64,000 nucleotides of DNA from Arcobacter sp. Its GTDB lineage: Bacteria; Campylobacterota; Campylobacteria; Campylobacterales; Arcobacteraceae. The notes beneath the pieces are model-generated. The model did not search any database, was not told the DNA's origin, and was given only the letters and a program-made list of their open reading frames with translations. This document shows positions 47,453 through 54,838 of the stretch, piece after piece (within the stretch, counting starts at the first letter, position 1; every line of letters begins with the position of its first letter). The stretch spans positions 1-64,000 of the forward strand of contig PKUJ01000016.1 in NCBI GenBank assembly GCA_002869565.1, given 5' to 3'. A program made the translations under genes and the position numbers.

Positions 47453-48494
47453 TTTCAAGACCCCCGTTAAAAATGTTGTAGAATTTTGGTTTTGCCAAAA
47501 TATCAAGTTGTAAATAACCATTGTTTATTTTTGTAACTGAAAGCTCTTCAATATCAAAAATTTCTTTTAATTTATAATATGTATTAAGTTGAATTTTTTT
47601 ATTTTTATAAAGACAGTATTTGTATTTTAAAGTACATTTTAAAGACATATATTTATATTCTAATAATTCATCATTTATATCTTTTTCTTCAATCTCTTCA
47701 TCTTTTATAGAATCATCTTTTTTATCATTTGGTAGATATGTGTCAACAATATGAGTTTCTTTATCTTCAATAATTGATTCATTTGAAACTGATTTTTTTA
47801 TTAAATATAAAATAGCTCCACCAATTACAAAAAACATAATTGCAAAAATTGCGAACTTTAAAAGAATTGATTTGTTGTTTTGATTTTTTCCCGAACCATA
47901 AGCAGAAAAAACCTCTTTTTTAATTGGTATTTTTAGCGTTCCACTTCTATTTTTATTAGACATTCTAGACTCTGGATATTCTCCATATTTCATTACATTA
48001 TTGAATAGTTTTAAAGATGATGGATAAGCTTTATAAAAATATTCTGCAAATCCTTTATATTTAGAAGCAACTAAAGAAAGGTTTTGAGTAATTAATATTA
48101 TTTCTTGGTGCATGTGACCATGATAAGATAACCACCATACTAGTACTTTATCTTGTCTATCAAAATAATTATGACACTCATCAAGTATTACTAAAGTTGC
48201 GTAAACCCCCAATAATTTAGCAAGTTTATTAAGTTCGTCATCATTAACATTTGATAAATAAAGATTATGTAAATCATTGAGGGAATCATAGAAACTATCC
48301 CAATTAATATACGAAACATTATCAAATTTATTTAAATCAATTTGATTAATATTTACAAGTGCTTTGGTTACACCTTTAATAATATATTTTTTATCTTTTA
48401 TTAAATCTTTATCTTTACCAAAATTAGCAAAAAGAGTGTACATTGCTTTATAAGACTTTCCAGCTCTTGGAACTCCAGTTATATAAGTAATCAT
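47403..48494 (-). CDS. zot: Phage assembly ATPase Zot (pI-like)
   Basis: This 363-residue Zot-domain protein begins with a Walker A motif, TGVPRAGKSYKAM (about residues 6-18), and a Walker B, LVILDECHNYF (about 98-108). A single transmembrane helix lies near 206-226 (FAIFAIMFFVIGGAILYLI), followed by a periplasmic tail. It is the inner-membrane motor of filamentous phage assembly, which works with the secretin. The name comes from a cholera phage homologue; no toxin activity is implied. Its 3' end overlaps the secretin start by 50 bases. Confidence 0.93.
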   Translation of the reverse strand: MITYITGVPRAGKSYKAMYTLFANFGKDKDLIKDKKYIIKGVTKALVNINQIDLNKFDNVSYINWDSFYDSLNDLHNLYLSNVNDDELNKLAKLLGVYATLVILDECHNYFDRQDKVLVWWLSYHGHMHQEIILITQNLSLVASKYKGFAEYFYKAYPSSLKLFNNVMKYGEYPESRMSNKNRSGTLKIPIKKEVFSAYGSGKNQNNKSILLKFAIFAIMFFVIGGAILYLIKKSVSNESIIEDKETHIVDTYLPNDKKDDSIKDEEIEEKDINDELLEYKYMSLKCTLKYKYCLYKNKKIQLNTYYKLKEIFDIEELSVTKINNGYLQLDILAKPKFYNIFNGGLENEKNSNSNSLSIFPTN

Positions 48495-48495
48495 T

Positions 48496-48906
48496 TTATT
48501 TTCTACTTATATTAAATAATTTATATAGAGTATCAGATACAATTTTTATCATATCAAATGAATAGCCACTAATTAAAACTAAAAAAAGAAATGTAACTGA
48601 GGTAAGAAGAATAGGATATGCATTATTTAAACCATCTAATATACCTGAACAAGATAGAGCATAAGAAATTGATTGAGAAATACAAGAACCATCCCCACCA
48701 CCTGAAGCAAGAGAAGAAACTTTATCTAAAAAATTTTGAAATAGTGTTTTAAATTCTAATATTTTAGCAATAATAAAAACAACAAAAGCACCAACTGCAC
48801 CCCAAATAAGAGCAACAACTGTAAAGTATAAACCAACTCTAGCCAGTCTTAAACCTATTTCAATTATGTCAAAACCAGTATCTTTGATATCTTTTAATAA
48901 ACCCAT
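48496..48906 (-). CDS. Minor coat protein, pVI-like (DUF2523-type)
   Basis: This 136-residue protein has three to four hydrophobic stretches (about residues 24-50, 56-64, 93-118) and the overall look of DUF2523/pVI proteins that close the end of the virion with pIII. It lies directly between the pIII-like gene and zot, the place gene VI holds in Ff phages. It starts with MGLLKDIKDTG, and the stop is one base from zot. Confidence 0.8.
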   Translation of the reverse strand: MGLLKDIKDTGFDIIEIGLRLARVGLYFTVVALIWGAVGAFVVFIIAKILEFKTLFQNFLDKVSSLASGGGDGSCISQSISYALSCSGILDGLNNAYPILLTSVTFLFLVLISGYSFDMIKIVSDTLYKLFNISRK

Positions 48907-48908
48907 AA

Positions 48909-50744
48909 TTAATTCCTTGCCATTCTAAACGCTAAGATAAAAATCTTCAAAGAAAAATATAAAAGTATTACTTGAATAAATAAAGAAAATATATTTCTAT
49001 AAGCACCGATAAAAGTACATATATCAATTTTTACAGTTTGACCCCATAATGAAATTGTTGAACAAGTAGGAACTGAACTTGTAGTATTAACACTAAAATT
49101 AAAACCATTCTCAAAACCTTGTTTTACTGCATTAAAATCTTCAATAAAACCATTAAGTCCTGAAACCATTTCATTTCCAAAACTTTCTAATTCAGACATT
49201 TTAGATGAAAGCTCGGAAAATTTAGAAGATTTTTCACTATCTTTATTTTCTAATTCAGAATCTTTATCGTCTCTATATTGTTGGTCATCATCTTGATTTT
49301 GTTTAATATCTCTTAGATTTTGATTAACTTCATCTAATCCTAAATTCATATCATCATTTAAATTTTTAACACTATTATCAATTCCATCTATACCGCTATT
49401 TAATCCATTTATAGAATTATCTATGTTACTTAATTGACCATCTATATTAGATAACTTACTATCAATATTATTTAATTGATTTTCACGTGTTAGGTCATTT
49501 TCATTTTGTGTATATAATAAACTTGCTATTTCATCTTGTAATTCTGATTGTTTTAGATTTTCGTCTTTAATTGATTTTAAAAGAGAATTATTTATTTCTG
49601 AATCAGGAGTATTTTCATCAATATCTTCATCGGGTATAACTTGGTCGTCTAAATTATCATCTCTACATAAACATTCTGAAAAACCTATAGTATCAACACA
49701 TGTAAAAGATTTTACATTACTTTTACTTCCACATTTTTTTATACAATTATCAGAGTATGTATCACAATCAATTTTATCAACACATATTTTTCCACTATTC
49801 TGAGCATTAAAAGGATTAAGAGAAGTATTAACAGTAAATTTTCCTATATCTTCACACGTTCTATCACAAGAGCCATTAATAGGATAACCACCATCGGGAC
49901 AGAAATCTTCTGATGTAGGTGAAGCACATTGACCCTTTGAAACTTCAATAGTTGGAACTGCACAATCAAAAGGTAAACAAAGTCCTAAACTATCCTTACC
50001 ATTAGGACAAGTACAAGTAAGCCAATGCCTACTAATAGAAAAAGACTGTGTTAAACTTATATGTGTTTCATTACTAGTATAATCGTCAACATAAGCTGTC
50101 CATGGATATTTAGTTACATAATATAATTGAGATATATTATCACTTCCACGGCTAAAGGTTTGGTTCATATAATCAGCAGTAGAAGAATTAGAACCATATC
50201 CATTACCTGTCCATTCTCCACCAGTAAAAACACCAGTTGCATTTTCTATTTTACCATCCAAAGAACATAACTGGTCGGGAGATTTAGGACTATCAAATTT
50301 ATGTATAATTTCAGAAGTTGAACATCGACCATATTTATCACGTGTTCCAGATTCACACAAACAATGAAAAGATTTAAATTTTAAACCTATTTTATTTGGG
50401 TTAGTTTCATCGATACCATAAACATAAGATACCAAAGCAGATTCAGTTGAATTTAATTGATTTCCCTCGACTAAATAATTTGATTGTTTTTCATTGTAAC
50501 TACTGTTTTGTACCCAAGAAGTAAAATTTGAATAAGCAATTCCATTTGATGCATAATTTGTATAATCTGTGTACTCAACTACTGTAACGTCAGGATTTAA
50601 TGAACCACCACTCTCTGAACAAATATTCTCAGGGGATTTAATAGAACTTAACATGATTTTATTTGTATCTAGAGCATGAACTTTATTTACAGTAAATACC
50701 AATAATAAAAAAAGCAAGGGGAAAGTTAATCTAAAAACTAACAT
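48909..50744 (-). CDS. Adsorption protein, pIII-like
   Basis: This 611-residue protein has a signal peptide (about 1-25, ending VHA), a Cys-rich exported region (about 35-370), a coiled-coil stretch built from repeated NIDxxL units (about 420-490), and a C-terminal transmembrane anchor (LFIQVILLYFSLKIFILAF, about 586-604). This matches pIII-type attachment proteins, with a layout like TspB of Neisseria phages. The Cys-rich domain should recognise the host pilus or a co-receptor and so sets host range. It starts directly after the 42-residue ORF. Confidence 0.85.
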   Translation of the reverse strand: MLVFRLTFPLLFLLLVFTVNKVHALDTNKIMLSSIKSPENICSESGGSLNPDVTVVEYTDYTNYASNGIAYSNFTSWVQNSSYNEKQSNYLVEGNQLNSTESALVSYVYGIDETNPNKIGLKFKSFHCLCESGTRDKYGRCSTSEIIHKFDSPKSPDQLCSLDGKIENATGVFTGGEWTGNGYGSNSSTADYMNQTFSRGSDNISQLYYVTKYPWTAYVDDYTSNETHISLTQSFSISRHWLTCTCPNGKDSLGLCLPFDCAVPTIEVSKGQCASPTSEDFCPDGGYPINGSCDRTCEDIGKFTVNTSLNPFNAQNSGKICVDKIDCDTYSDNCIKKCGSKSNVKSFTCVDTIGFSECLCRDDNLDDQVIPDEDIDENTPDSEINNSLLKSIKDENLKQSELQDEIASLLYTQNENDLTRENQLNNIDSKLSNIDGQLSNIDNSINGLNSGIDGIDNSVKNLNDDMNLGLDEVNQNLRDIKQNQDDDQQYRDDKDSELENKDSEKSSKFSELSSKMSELESFGNEMVSGLNGFIEDFNAVKQGFENGFNFSVNTTSSVPTCSTISLWGQTVKIDICTFIGAYRNIFSLFIQVILLYFSLKIFILAFRMARN

Positions 50745-50873
50745 CTATCTTCCACCCATTAGAGATAAAGCACCGAAGAAAGTACAAAGAAAGCCGGTCA
50801 TATATGCAAAAATACTTATGTATTGATTCATAATTGCATTTGATGTAAATTCTATTACTGTTAATTCAATCAT
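50745..50873 (-). CDS. Small phage coat-like protein, 42 residues
   Basis: This short frame encodes one hydrophobic helix (ISIFAYMTGFLCTFFGALSLMGG, seen as ISIFAYMTGFLC and TFFGALSLMGG) with a short charged start. Its ATG overlaps the stop of the preceding gene (ATGA) and its stop abuts the pIII-like start (TAGATG), a sign of real translation. Filamentous phages have tiny one-helix proteins (pVII and pIX) at the virion tip. The size and location agree, but the exact role is inferred. Confidence 0.75.
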   Translation of the reverse strand: MIELTVIEFTSNAIMNQYISIFAYMTGFLCTFFGALSLMGGR

Positions 50874-51220
50874 TTTTTTGAACCTACCTTTATAGTTAAA
50901 AATATTGAAAAGAAAAGGATTGAAAAACCAATTAGAATACCTATTAATGAATCCATGAATAGACTTGTATTATCTTCCATAATTGCAATACAATTATTAG
51001 TATTTTTATCAAAATAAAATTTATTTGTATTTTCTCTTAATTCATCTATTTTTGCTTTAGATTCTGTCATAGTTCTTAAAGTTGTGGGAGTTGCACTTCT
51101 GTAATAATAAATAGTTGTATTATTTCCAGTATAATATGAATCTATACATTTTCCATTATAGATAGTTTCTGCATTTAGAAAAGTATATGATAGAGCTAAT
51201 AAAGTTAATAAATTTTTCAT
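50870..51220 (-). CDS. Exported phage protein with C-terminal membrane anchor, 116 residues
   Basis: The likely start is the ATG at 51220, which overlaps the stop of the 33-residue ORF and gives a good signal peptide (KNLLTLLALSYTFLNA). The longer reading from 51250 lies inside that ORF. The mature part has two Cys residues, and a transmembrane helix (about 88-108, IGILIGFSILFFSIFLTI) ends with KVGSKK. It is probably a minor virion or assembly protein between the tiny coat genes and pIII. I do not recognise the family. Confidence 0.75.
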   Translation of the reverse strand: MKNLLTLLALSYTFLNAETIYNGKCIDSYYTGNNTTIYYYRSATPTTLRTMTESKAKIDELRENTNKFYFDKNTNNCIAIMEDNTSLFMDSLIGILIGFSILFFSIFLTIKVGSKK

Positions 51221-51318
51221 AATAAATCCAATGATTTTTTTATACCCCATAAGAGACTAAGAAAAGTACCAAATGCAGTAAAGAAAATTGAAAAATTTGT
51301 TAAACTTATTTGTATCAT
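51217..51318 (-). CDS. Tiny phage coat-like protein, 33 residues
   Basis: The frame starts at 51318 with AGGGGAAAA upstream and encodes a 33-residue peptide with one helix (FSIFFTAFGTFLSLLWG). Its stop overlaps the start of the next gene by 4 bases. The size matches pVII/pIX proteins (32-33 residues in Ff phages). It was not recognised as a separate gene by length, but start, stop and coupling all agree. Confidence 0.75.
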   Translation of the reverse strand: MIQISLTNFSIFFTAFGTFLSLLWGIKKSLDLL

Positions 51319-51442
51319 TTTTTTATTTTCCCCTATAATTAAAATATATTGCAAACGTCATAAAATAATATTAGATAATATTAATTCTTTGTGTACATTT
51401 GCTAACGCCTTACAGTTGTTAATTGTTCTAAAATCAATAAAT

Positions 51443-51477
51443 TTAAGGGATTAAACAAAAACTGAATAATCCCTTAA
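51443..51477 (-). terminator. Terminator after the major coat gene
   Basis: A perfect 11-bp inverted repeat (TTAAGGGATTA at 51443-51453, TAATCCCTTAA at 51467-51477) encloses a 13-base loop, 6 bases past the coat gene stop. Ff phages have a terminator in just this place (after gene VIII), so that the coat protein is made in far larger amounts than downstream genes. The U-tract on the minus strand is short (AAATTTATTG). Confidence 0.65.
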
Positions 51478-51483
51478 TATATG

Positions 51484-51693
51484 CTAAGCTCTTGCTAAAG
51501 ATAAACCTTTTTTAATTGCCCAGAAACCTGCAAGACCAACAAGTAATGCACCAGCAACTGTACCAACGTCAGTTAAATCGAAAGTTGGAGCAGTAAGAAC
51601 ACCACTAGATGCCATAGCATTAGAACCAATTACAACTGCACTAGTTGCAACAACACTAGCTTTTCTTTTTGCATTTGCGAAAAACTTTTTCAT
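51484..51693 (-). CDS. Major coat protein precursor (pVIII-like)
   Basis: This 69-residue precursor has a basic start and signal peptide with predicted cleavage after AMA (residue 28). The mature 41-residue helix starts SSGVLTAPTFDL and contains a hydrophobic core (VAGALLVGLAGFWAIKKGL) and a basic end (SLARA). This is the classical major coat layout: a short N-terminal part, a membrane helix and positive C-terminal residues that face the DNA. An AAAGGATTC leader precedes the ATG, unlike the GGGG leaders of other phage genes. The next gene upstream is traX. Confidence 0.92.
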   Translation of the reverse strand: MKKFFANAKRKASVVATSAVVIGSNAMASSGVLTAPTFDLTDVGTVAGALLVGLAGFWAIKKGLSLARA

Positions 51694-51770
51694 TTTGAAT
51701 CCTTTGTGTGGGATAACCTATCCCCTAATTTAGTTTGTTGAATGTAGCACCAATTGTTACACTCAATCAA

Positions 51771-52511
51771 CTAAATTAATAGAAAGCTCACAAATTTATT
51801 AAACTCTTCGATATTTGAAAATATTGATAAAATTAATAAATGAAAAGGATAAAAACCATAATAAAAATACTTATCAAATCTATATGAAAAAAGATTTATA
51901 GATTTACTATCTAAATAAATCATAATCAAAATTGCAATAGTTAAAACTGCAACTACAGAGTAAACTATAGATACAAAACCATTAACTAAAGAAACAGAAA
52001 TGAAAATCATTAATAAATTAAATTTTGAAGATTCTATTCTTAAAAAAGAATATAAAAATATCATAAAGCTAAAACCAAAAAAACCATACTCAACAAAAAA
52101 GCTAAGAGCAAATAAAAATGTATAAGATAGATAAATCAATATTTTGCTTTTATAATCTTCATATATATGAATAAAGGCACATACTAATAACATAGAGTAA
52201 AAAATATTTAAAATAGTAGTTCCATAGTCAAAAGCAACAATAAAAGCAATTTGACTTATTAAAGCTAATATAGATATTGTAATTAATTGTTTAGTTCTAT
52301 CTTTAACGTTAAAAGTAAAATTGTAAATAGTTAAAAAAGCAAACATAGGAAAAGCAATTCTTCCTATTACTCTAAAAGTTGAAATTTCAGGATATAAAAT
52401 AACTCCTATATGATCTATAAGCATAATTAAAAAAGCTAAGTTTTTTAAACTACTAATAGTATAAGTATCAAAAAAACCTTTTTCTTCAACTTTTGAGTAA
52501 GTTATCATCAT
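51771..52511 (-). CDS. traX: TraX-family membrane acetyltransferase
   Basis: This 246-residue protein has about eight transmembrane helices and TraX signatures: LKNLAFLIMLIDHIGVIL (about residues 20-37), FRVIGRIAFPMFAFLTIY (about 46-63) and the C-terminal YYGFYPFHLLIL. In F plasmids TraX acetylates the N-terminus of pilin. Here it is not near conjugation genes but directly upstream of the major coat gene, with which it should be cotranscribed. That points to acetylation of the coat protein, but this is inference. A leader AAAAGGTCA precedes the ATG; a second ATG follows at once. Confidence 0.88.
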   Translation of the reverse strand: MMITYSKVEEKGFFDTYTISSLKNLAFLIMLIDHIGVILYPEISTFRVIGRIAFPMFAFLTIYNFTFNVKDRTKQLITISILALISQIAFIVAFDYGTTILNIFYSMLLVCAFIHIYEDYKSKILIYLSYTFLFALSFFVEYGFFGFSFMIFLYSFLRIESSKFNLLMIFISVSLVNGFVSIVYSVVAVLTIAILIMIYLDSKSINLFSYRFDKYFYYGFYPFHLLILSIFSNIEEFNKFVSFLLI

Positions 52512-52519
52512 TTGACCTT

Positions 52520-52861
52520 TTAACTAACTTTCTTATTATCTTTTGAATCTTTAATAAGTAAAGGATTAGTATCATAAAAATGATAATTCATATTGTCATC
52601 TGGGAACATATAAGTTCCACCTTTTGTTGCTAAAAAAATGTATGGAACAACTATAAACTTATTTACATGTGCTTTAAAAATATCAACATCAGTTGCGGGA
52701 AACTGTACAGTATCAGTATCAAGTACTAATTCTCCGTTTTTATCATAATCTTCATACTGAACTATTACTTCTGTATTTGCTAATGTTTGTTGCGTTTGTT
52801 TGTCTTTTCTAGTGACAACTTTTGCACCTTTGATTTGTCCGATTAACTGGTAATTTCTCAT
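52520..52861 (-). CDS. Candidate ssDNA-binding protein (pV-like)
   Basis: This 113-residue protein starts MRNYQLIGQIKGAKVVTRKD and has a beta-strand pattern with aromatic residues like small OB-fold phage proteins. It stands first among the late genes, in the place where Ff phages have gene V. Such proteins coat the new single strand and repress translation of replication genes. I cannot confirm an OB fold from sequence alone, so the call rests on size, strand pattern and position. A TAAGGGGTATAAA leader precedes the ATG. Confidence 0.55.
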   Translation of the reverse strand: MRNYQLIGQIKGAKVVTRKDKQTQQTLANTEVIVQYEDYDKNGELVLDTDTVQFPATDVDIFKAHVNKFIVVPYIFLATKGGTYMFPDDNMNYHFYDTNPLLIKDSKDNKKVS

Positions 52862-52994
52862 TTTATACCCCTTATTTTTTTATTTTGACCCCGTTTAAAT
52901 ACGGCTTAGAAATTCGGGGTCACTAAGCCGAGAGTGAACTTTTATGTTAACACTCTATAATCCCAACTATAAAAAGTTAGGACTAAGAGTGTTA
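52862..52994. promoter_or_regulatory. Interleaved inverted repeats between two early phage genes
   Basis: Pairs overlap in order. A is TGACCCCG (52886-52893) and A' is CGGGGTCA (52915-52922). B is CGGCTTAG (52902-52909) and B' is CTAAGCCG (52923-52930). Because they interleave, both stems can hardly form fully at once. A third 9-bp stem (TAACACTCT 52948-52956 with AGAGTGTTA 52986-52994) reaches the stop codon of the 62-residue gene and can compete with AGAGTG at 52931-52936. These may be a switch in the RNA leader or an origin/packaging structure. Confidence 0.65.
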
Positions 52995-53180
52995 GTTCTC
53001 TTCTATCCAATCTAATGCCAATTGTCTAGATTTATTTCTATCTTTATTTTTAAACTGTTTTAAACAATATCCACCAAGTACATGGTAAATATCTGAATAA
53101 TAAAAACCATCAAATTTTAAAAATTTAATTTCATAATCTCTAATTAATTCAGTACCTAAAGAAACTTTTTTTATACTCAT
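52992..53180 (-). CDS. Phage early protein, 62 residues, unknown
   Basis: I do not recognise this protein. It is basic, with no membrane segment, ending SRQLALDWIEEN. Its leader AAAAAGGGGTCAAG before the ATG is one of the repeated phage leaders. It sits 12 bases after the 134-residue gene, so the two form the start of the leftward phage transcript next to the repressor. Confidence 0.7.
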   Translation of the reverse strand: MSIKKVSLGTELIRDYEIKFLKFDGFYYSDIYHVLGGYCLKQFKNKDRNKSRQLALDWIEEN

Positions 53181-53192
53181 CTTGACCCCTTT

Positions 53193-53597
53193 TTATGCTA
53201 TTTCTATTTTTTCTAATTCTAAAACATTTATTTGTTTTAAAATTTTTTGTTTCATATTTTTTAAATGTTTGATATGTTTTAGTTGAGTAATTGGATTATT
53301 TAATTTATTTGTAATTTCTAATAAAGAGCTTTTTAATGTTTCTAATTGATTATCTTTAATATAATCAAAAATATTTGATTGTTTTGAGGAATCGAAAATG
53401 ATTGATTCTACATCATCTATAAAAAAATCTAATTTATTTCCGTACATATCTGTTCCAGTTAAAGCGGTGTTATTTATTGAATCAATTATGTAATGTTTTC
53501 TTTTTGCTTTAACAATATCATCAATTTTAATTATTAAATTTGAGTTATCATCTTTATTTTGGTAAGATTTAGTATTAGATTGTGTGGAAATTTGCAT
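53193..53597 (-). CDS. Phage early protein, 134 residues, unknown
   Basis: This is the first gene of the leftward phage transcript, facing the repressor. The middle has DIVKAKRKHYIIDSINN, which looks like a small beta-barrel nucleic-acid-binding fold, and the end (about 80-134) is a Lys/Leu-rich helix that may be a coiled coil. I cannot assign a family. The leader CAAAGGGGTCTAAAA precedes the ATG. Confidence 0.65.
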   Translation of the reverse strand: MQISTQSNTKSYQNKDDNSNLIIKIDDIVKAKRKHYIIDSINNTALTGTDMYGNKLDFFIDDVESIIFDSSKQSNIFDYIKDNQLETLKSSLLEITNKLNNPITQLKHIKHLKNMKQKILKQINVLELEKIEIA

Positions 53598-53642
53598 TTT
53601 TAGACCCCTTTGAAATGTAATTTTTTAAATGAACATAGGAAT

Positions 53643-53662
53643 TGTAGCAAATATTTGCAACA
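53643..53662. promoter_or_regulatory. Operator-like palindrome between the early gene and the repressor
   Basis: GCAAATATTTGC (53647-53658) is a perfect 12-bp palindrome inside the longer imperfect one TGTAGCAAATATTTGCAACA (53643-53662). It lies between the early operon start (53597) and the proposed repressor start (53704). It is thus in the right place for a binding site that controls both directions. Confidence 0.6.
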
Positions 53663-53703
53663 TTGTCAATAAAAAAACGCATAAAATTGCAATAAGGTTT
53701 CAA

Positions 53704-54006
53704 GTGATAGGAAATAGAATAAAAGAATGCCGAGAAAGTGCGGGTTTTACTCAAGATGAATTCTGTATAAAAATTGAAAAATCAAAGAGTACTTTACTAA
53801 ATTATGAGAAAAATGAAAGTGACCCAAGTGTAAAAACTGCAATATTAATAGCAGAAATTTGCGATGTTGACAAAATGTGGTTATTAACTGGAGACAAAGA
53901 AGAATGTAATATAAATTATAAAGATGAAATTATAAAAACATTAGAAAACCTTAATGAAAATGACTTAAAAAGTGTATACCACTTCGCAAAATCAAAAGAA
54001 AATTAA
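53704..54006 (+). CDS. Phage XRE-family repressor
   Basis: This protein has a clear N-terminal helix-turn-helix of the XRE/Cro-CI type (NRIKECRESAGFTQDEFCIKI and onward, split as GNRIKECRESAGFTQDEF), and a short helical tail with no peptidase domain. It is divergent from the early genes, as a lysogeny repressor should be. The longest frame starts at ATG 53629, but that would place its first 25 residues over the operator. The GTG at 53704 has AAGG six bases upstream and begins at the HTH domain; I take this start (100 residues). Confidence 0.8.
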   Translation: MIGNRIKECRESAGFTQDEFCIKIEKSKSTLLNYEKNESDPSVKTAILIAEICDVDKMWLLTGDKEECNINYKDEIIKTLENLNENDLKSVYHFAKSKEN

Positions 54007-54052
54007 TTAATAATGTTATATAATCCTTTTGATTATATAAAAGGGGTCATAT

Positions 54053-54730
54053 ATGATTAACTTAGGAAATATATCAATATCATTATATTGGTTAGTTTTA
54101 CTTGTATTCTTTTACACAATATTTATAATTTTTATTTTTGGAAAAATAGAAAAAAGAATTAATGAAAAAAATGACAGAATAAAAGAACTTGAAGAAGAAT
54201 TATTTAATAAAAATAGTTTAATAAAAGAAAACAACGAAAACAAAATAAAAGAAAAAGACTTTATTGAAAACTTATTAGATAGTAGTAGAAAATTTACTCA
54301 AAAGTTTGAATCAAAAAAGTATGATGAAAAGAAAAAAATAGAAAAAAATAGATATCAAAAAGGTAAAGAGTTTGAATGGCAAGTATGTCATAATTTTAAA
54401 AAACTTAACTTTGAAGTAGATAACAGAAGTGCAAGACTTGGAAGAAATGATAAAGGTATAGATATACTTGCAAAAAAAGACAATGTATATACTTTAATAC
54501 AATGTAAAAATTTTGCAACTACAACAAAAATAAAACATAAACTAATAAAAGAATTTAACAGTAATTGTATAGATTTTATCAATAAAAACAAAAGTATATT
54601 AAATGAACAAAATACAAGGTTTCTATTTATAATATCAAACTATGAATCATTACAAAAATGTGCATTATATTATTTAAATGACAATAATAATAAATGTGAA
54701 TATATGGAAATAAAATATATAGAATCATAA
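54053..54730 (+). CDS. Membrane-anchored Mrr-type endonuclease-like protein
   Basis: This 225-residue protein has an N-terminal membrane helix (about 9-30, LYWLVLLVFFYTIFIIFIF), a coiled coil (about 32-95), and a restriction-endonuclease-like domain of the Mrr type. That domain shows KGKEFEWQVCHNF, NDKGIDILAK and LIQCKNF, with the D-(about 14)-QxK core. It lies beside the repressor, outside the structural operon, so it is probably carried as an accessory gene, for defence against other phages or for exclusion. A target is not predictable. Leader AAAAGGGGTCATAT is of the phage type. Confidence 0.78.
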   Translation: MINLGNISISLYWLVLLVFFYTIFIIFIFGKIEKRINEKNDRIKELEEELFNKNSLIKENNENKIKEKDFIENLLDSSRKFTQKFESKKYDEKKKIEKNRYQKGKEFEWQVCHNFKKLNFEVDNRSARLGRNDKGIDILAKKDNVYTLIQCKNFATTTKIKHKLIKEFNSNCIDFINKNKSILNEQNTRFLFIISNYESLQKCALYYLNDNNNKCEYMEIKYIES

Positions 54731-54768
54731 ATAAATATTTGTGCCTTTTTTTGTGCCAAAAAGTATAT

Positions 54769-54838
54769 TTAAATTACAGTAAAAATCTATGTTACTAGAT
54801 TGAAGAAAAAAATAAAGACCCTTTTTACAGTAATTTAA
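54769..54838. repeat. Near-perfect 17-bp inverted repeat inside the right phage end
   Basis: TTAAATTACAGTAAAAA (54769-54785) and TTTTTACAGTAATTTAA (54822-54838) are inverted with one mismatch and a 36-base spacer, ending 21 bases before attR. The region between the nuclease gene and attR (54731-54859) shows no gene. The repeat may bind the integrase or other phage proteins. Confidence 0.55.

Noticed and set aside
51221-51250. Longer start of the 116-residue phage protein (ATG at 51250)
   Set aside because: It lies inside the 33-residue gene and would spoil the signal peptide. The ATG at 51220 is coupled by ATGA and starts directly at the signal peptide.
52886-52930. Classical H-type pseudoknot
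   Set aside because: The arms interleave, but on either strand one loop would have zero bases while crossing an 8-bp stem. Both stems cannot form fully together, so competing hairpins are more likely.
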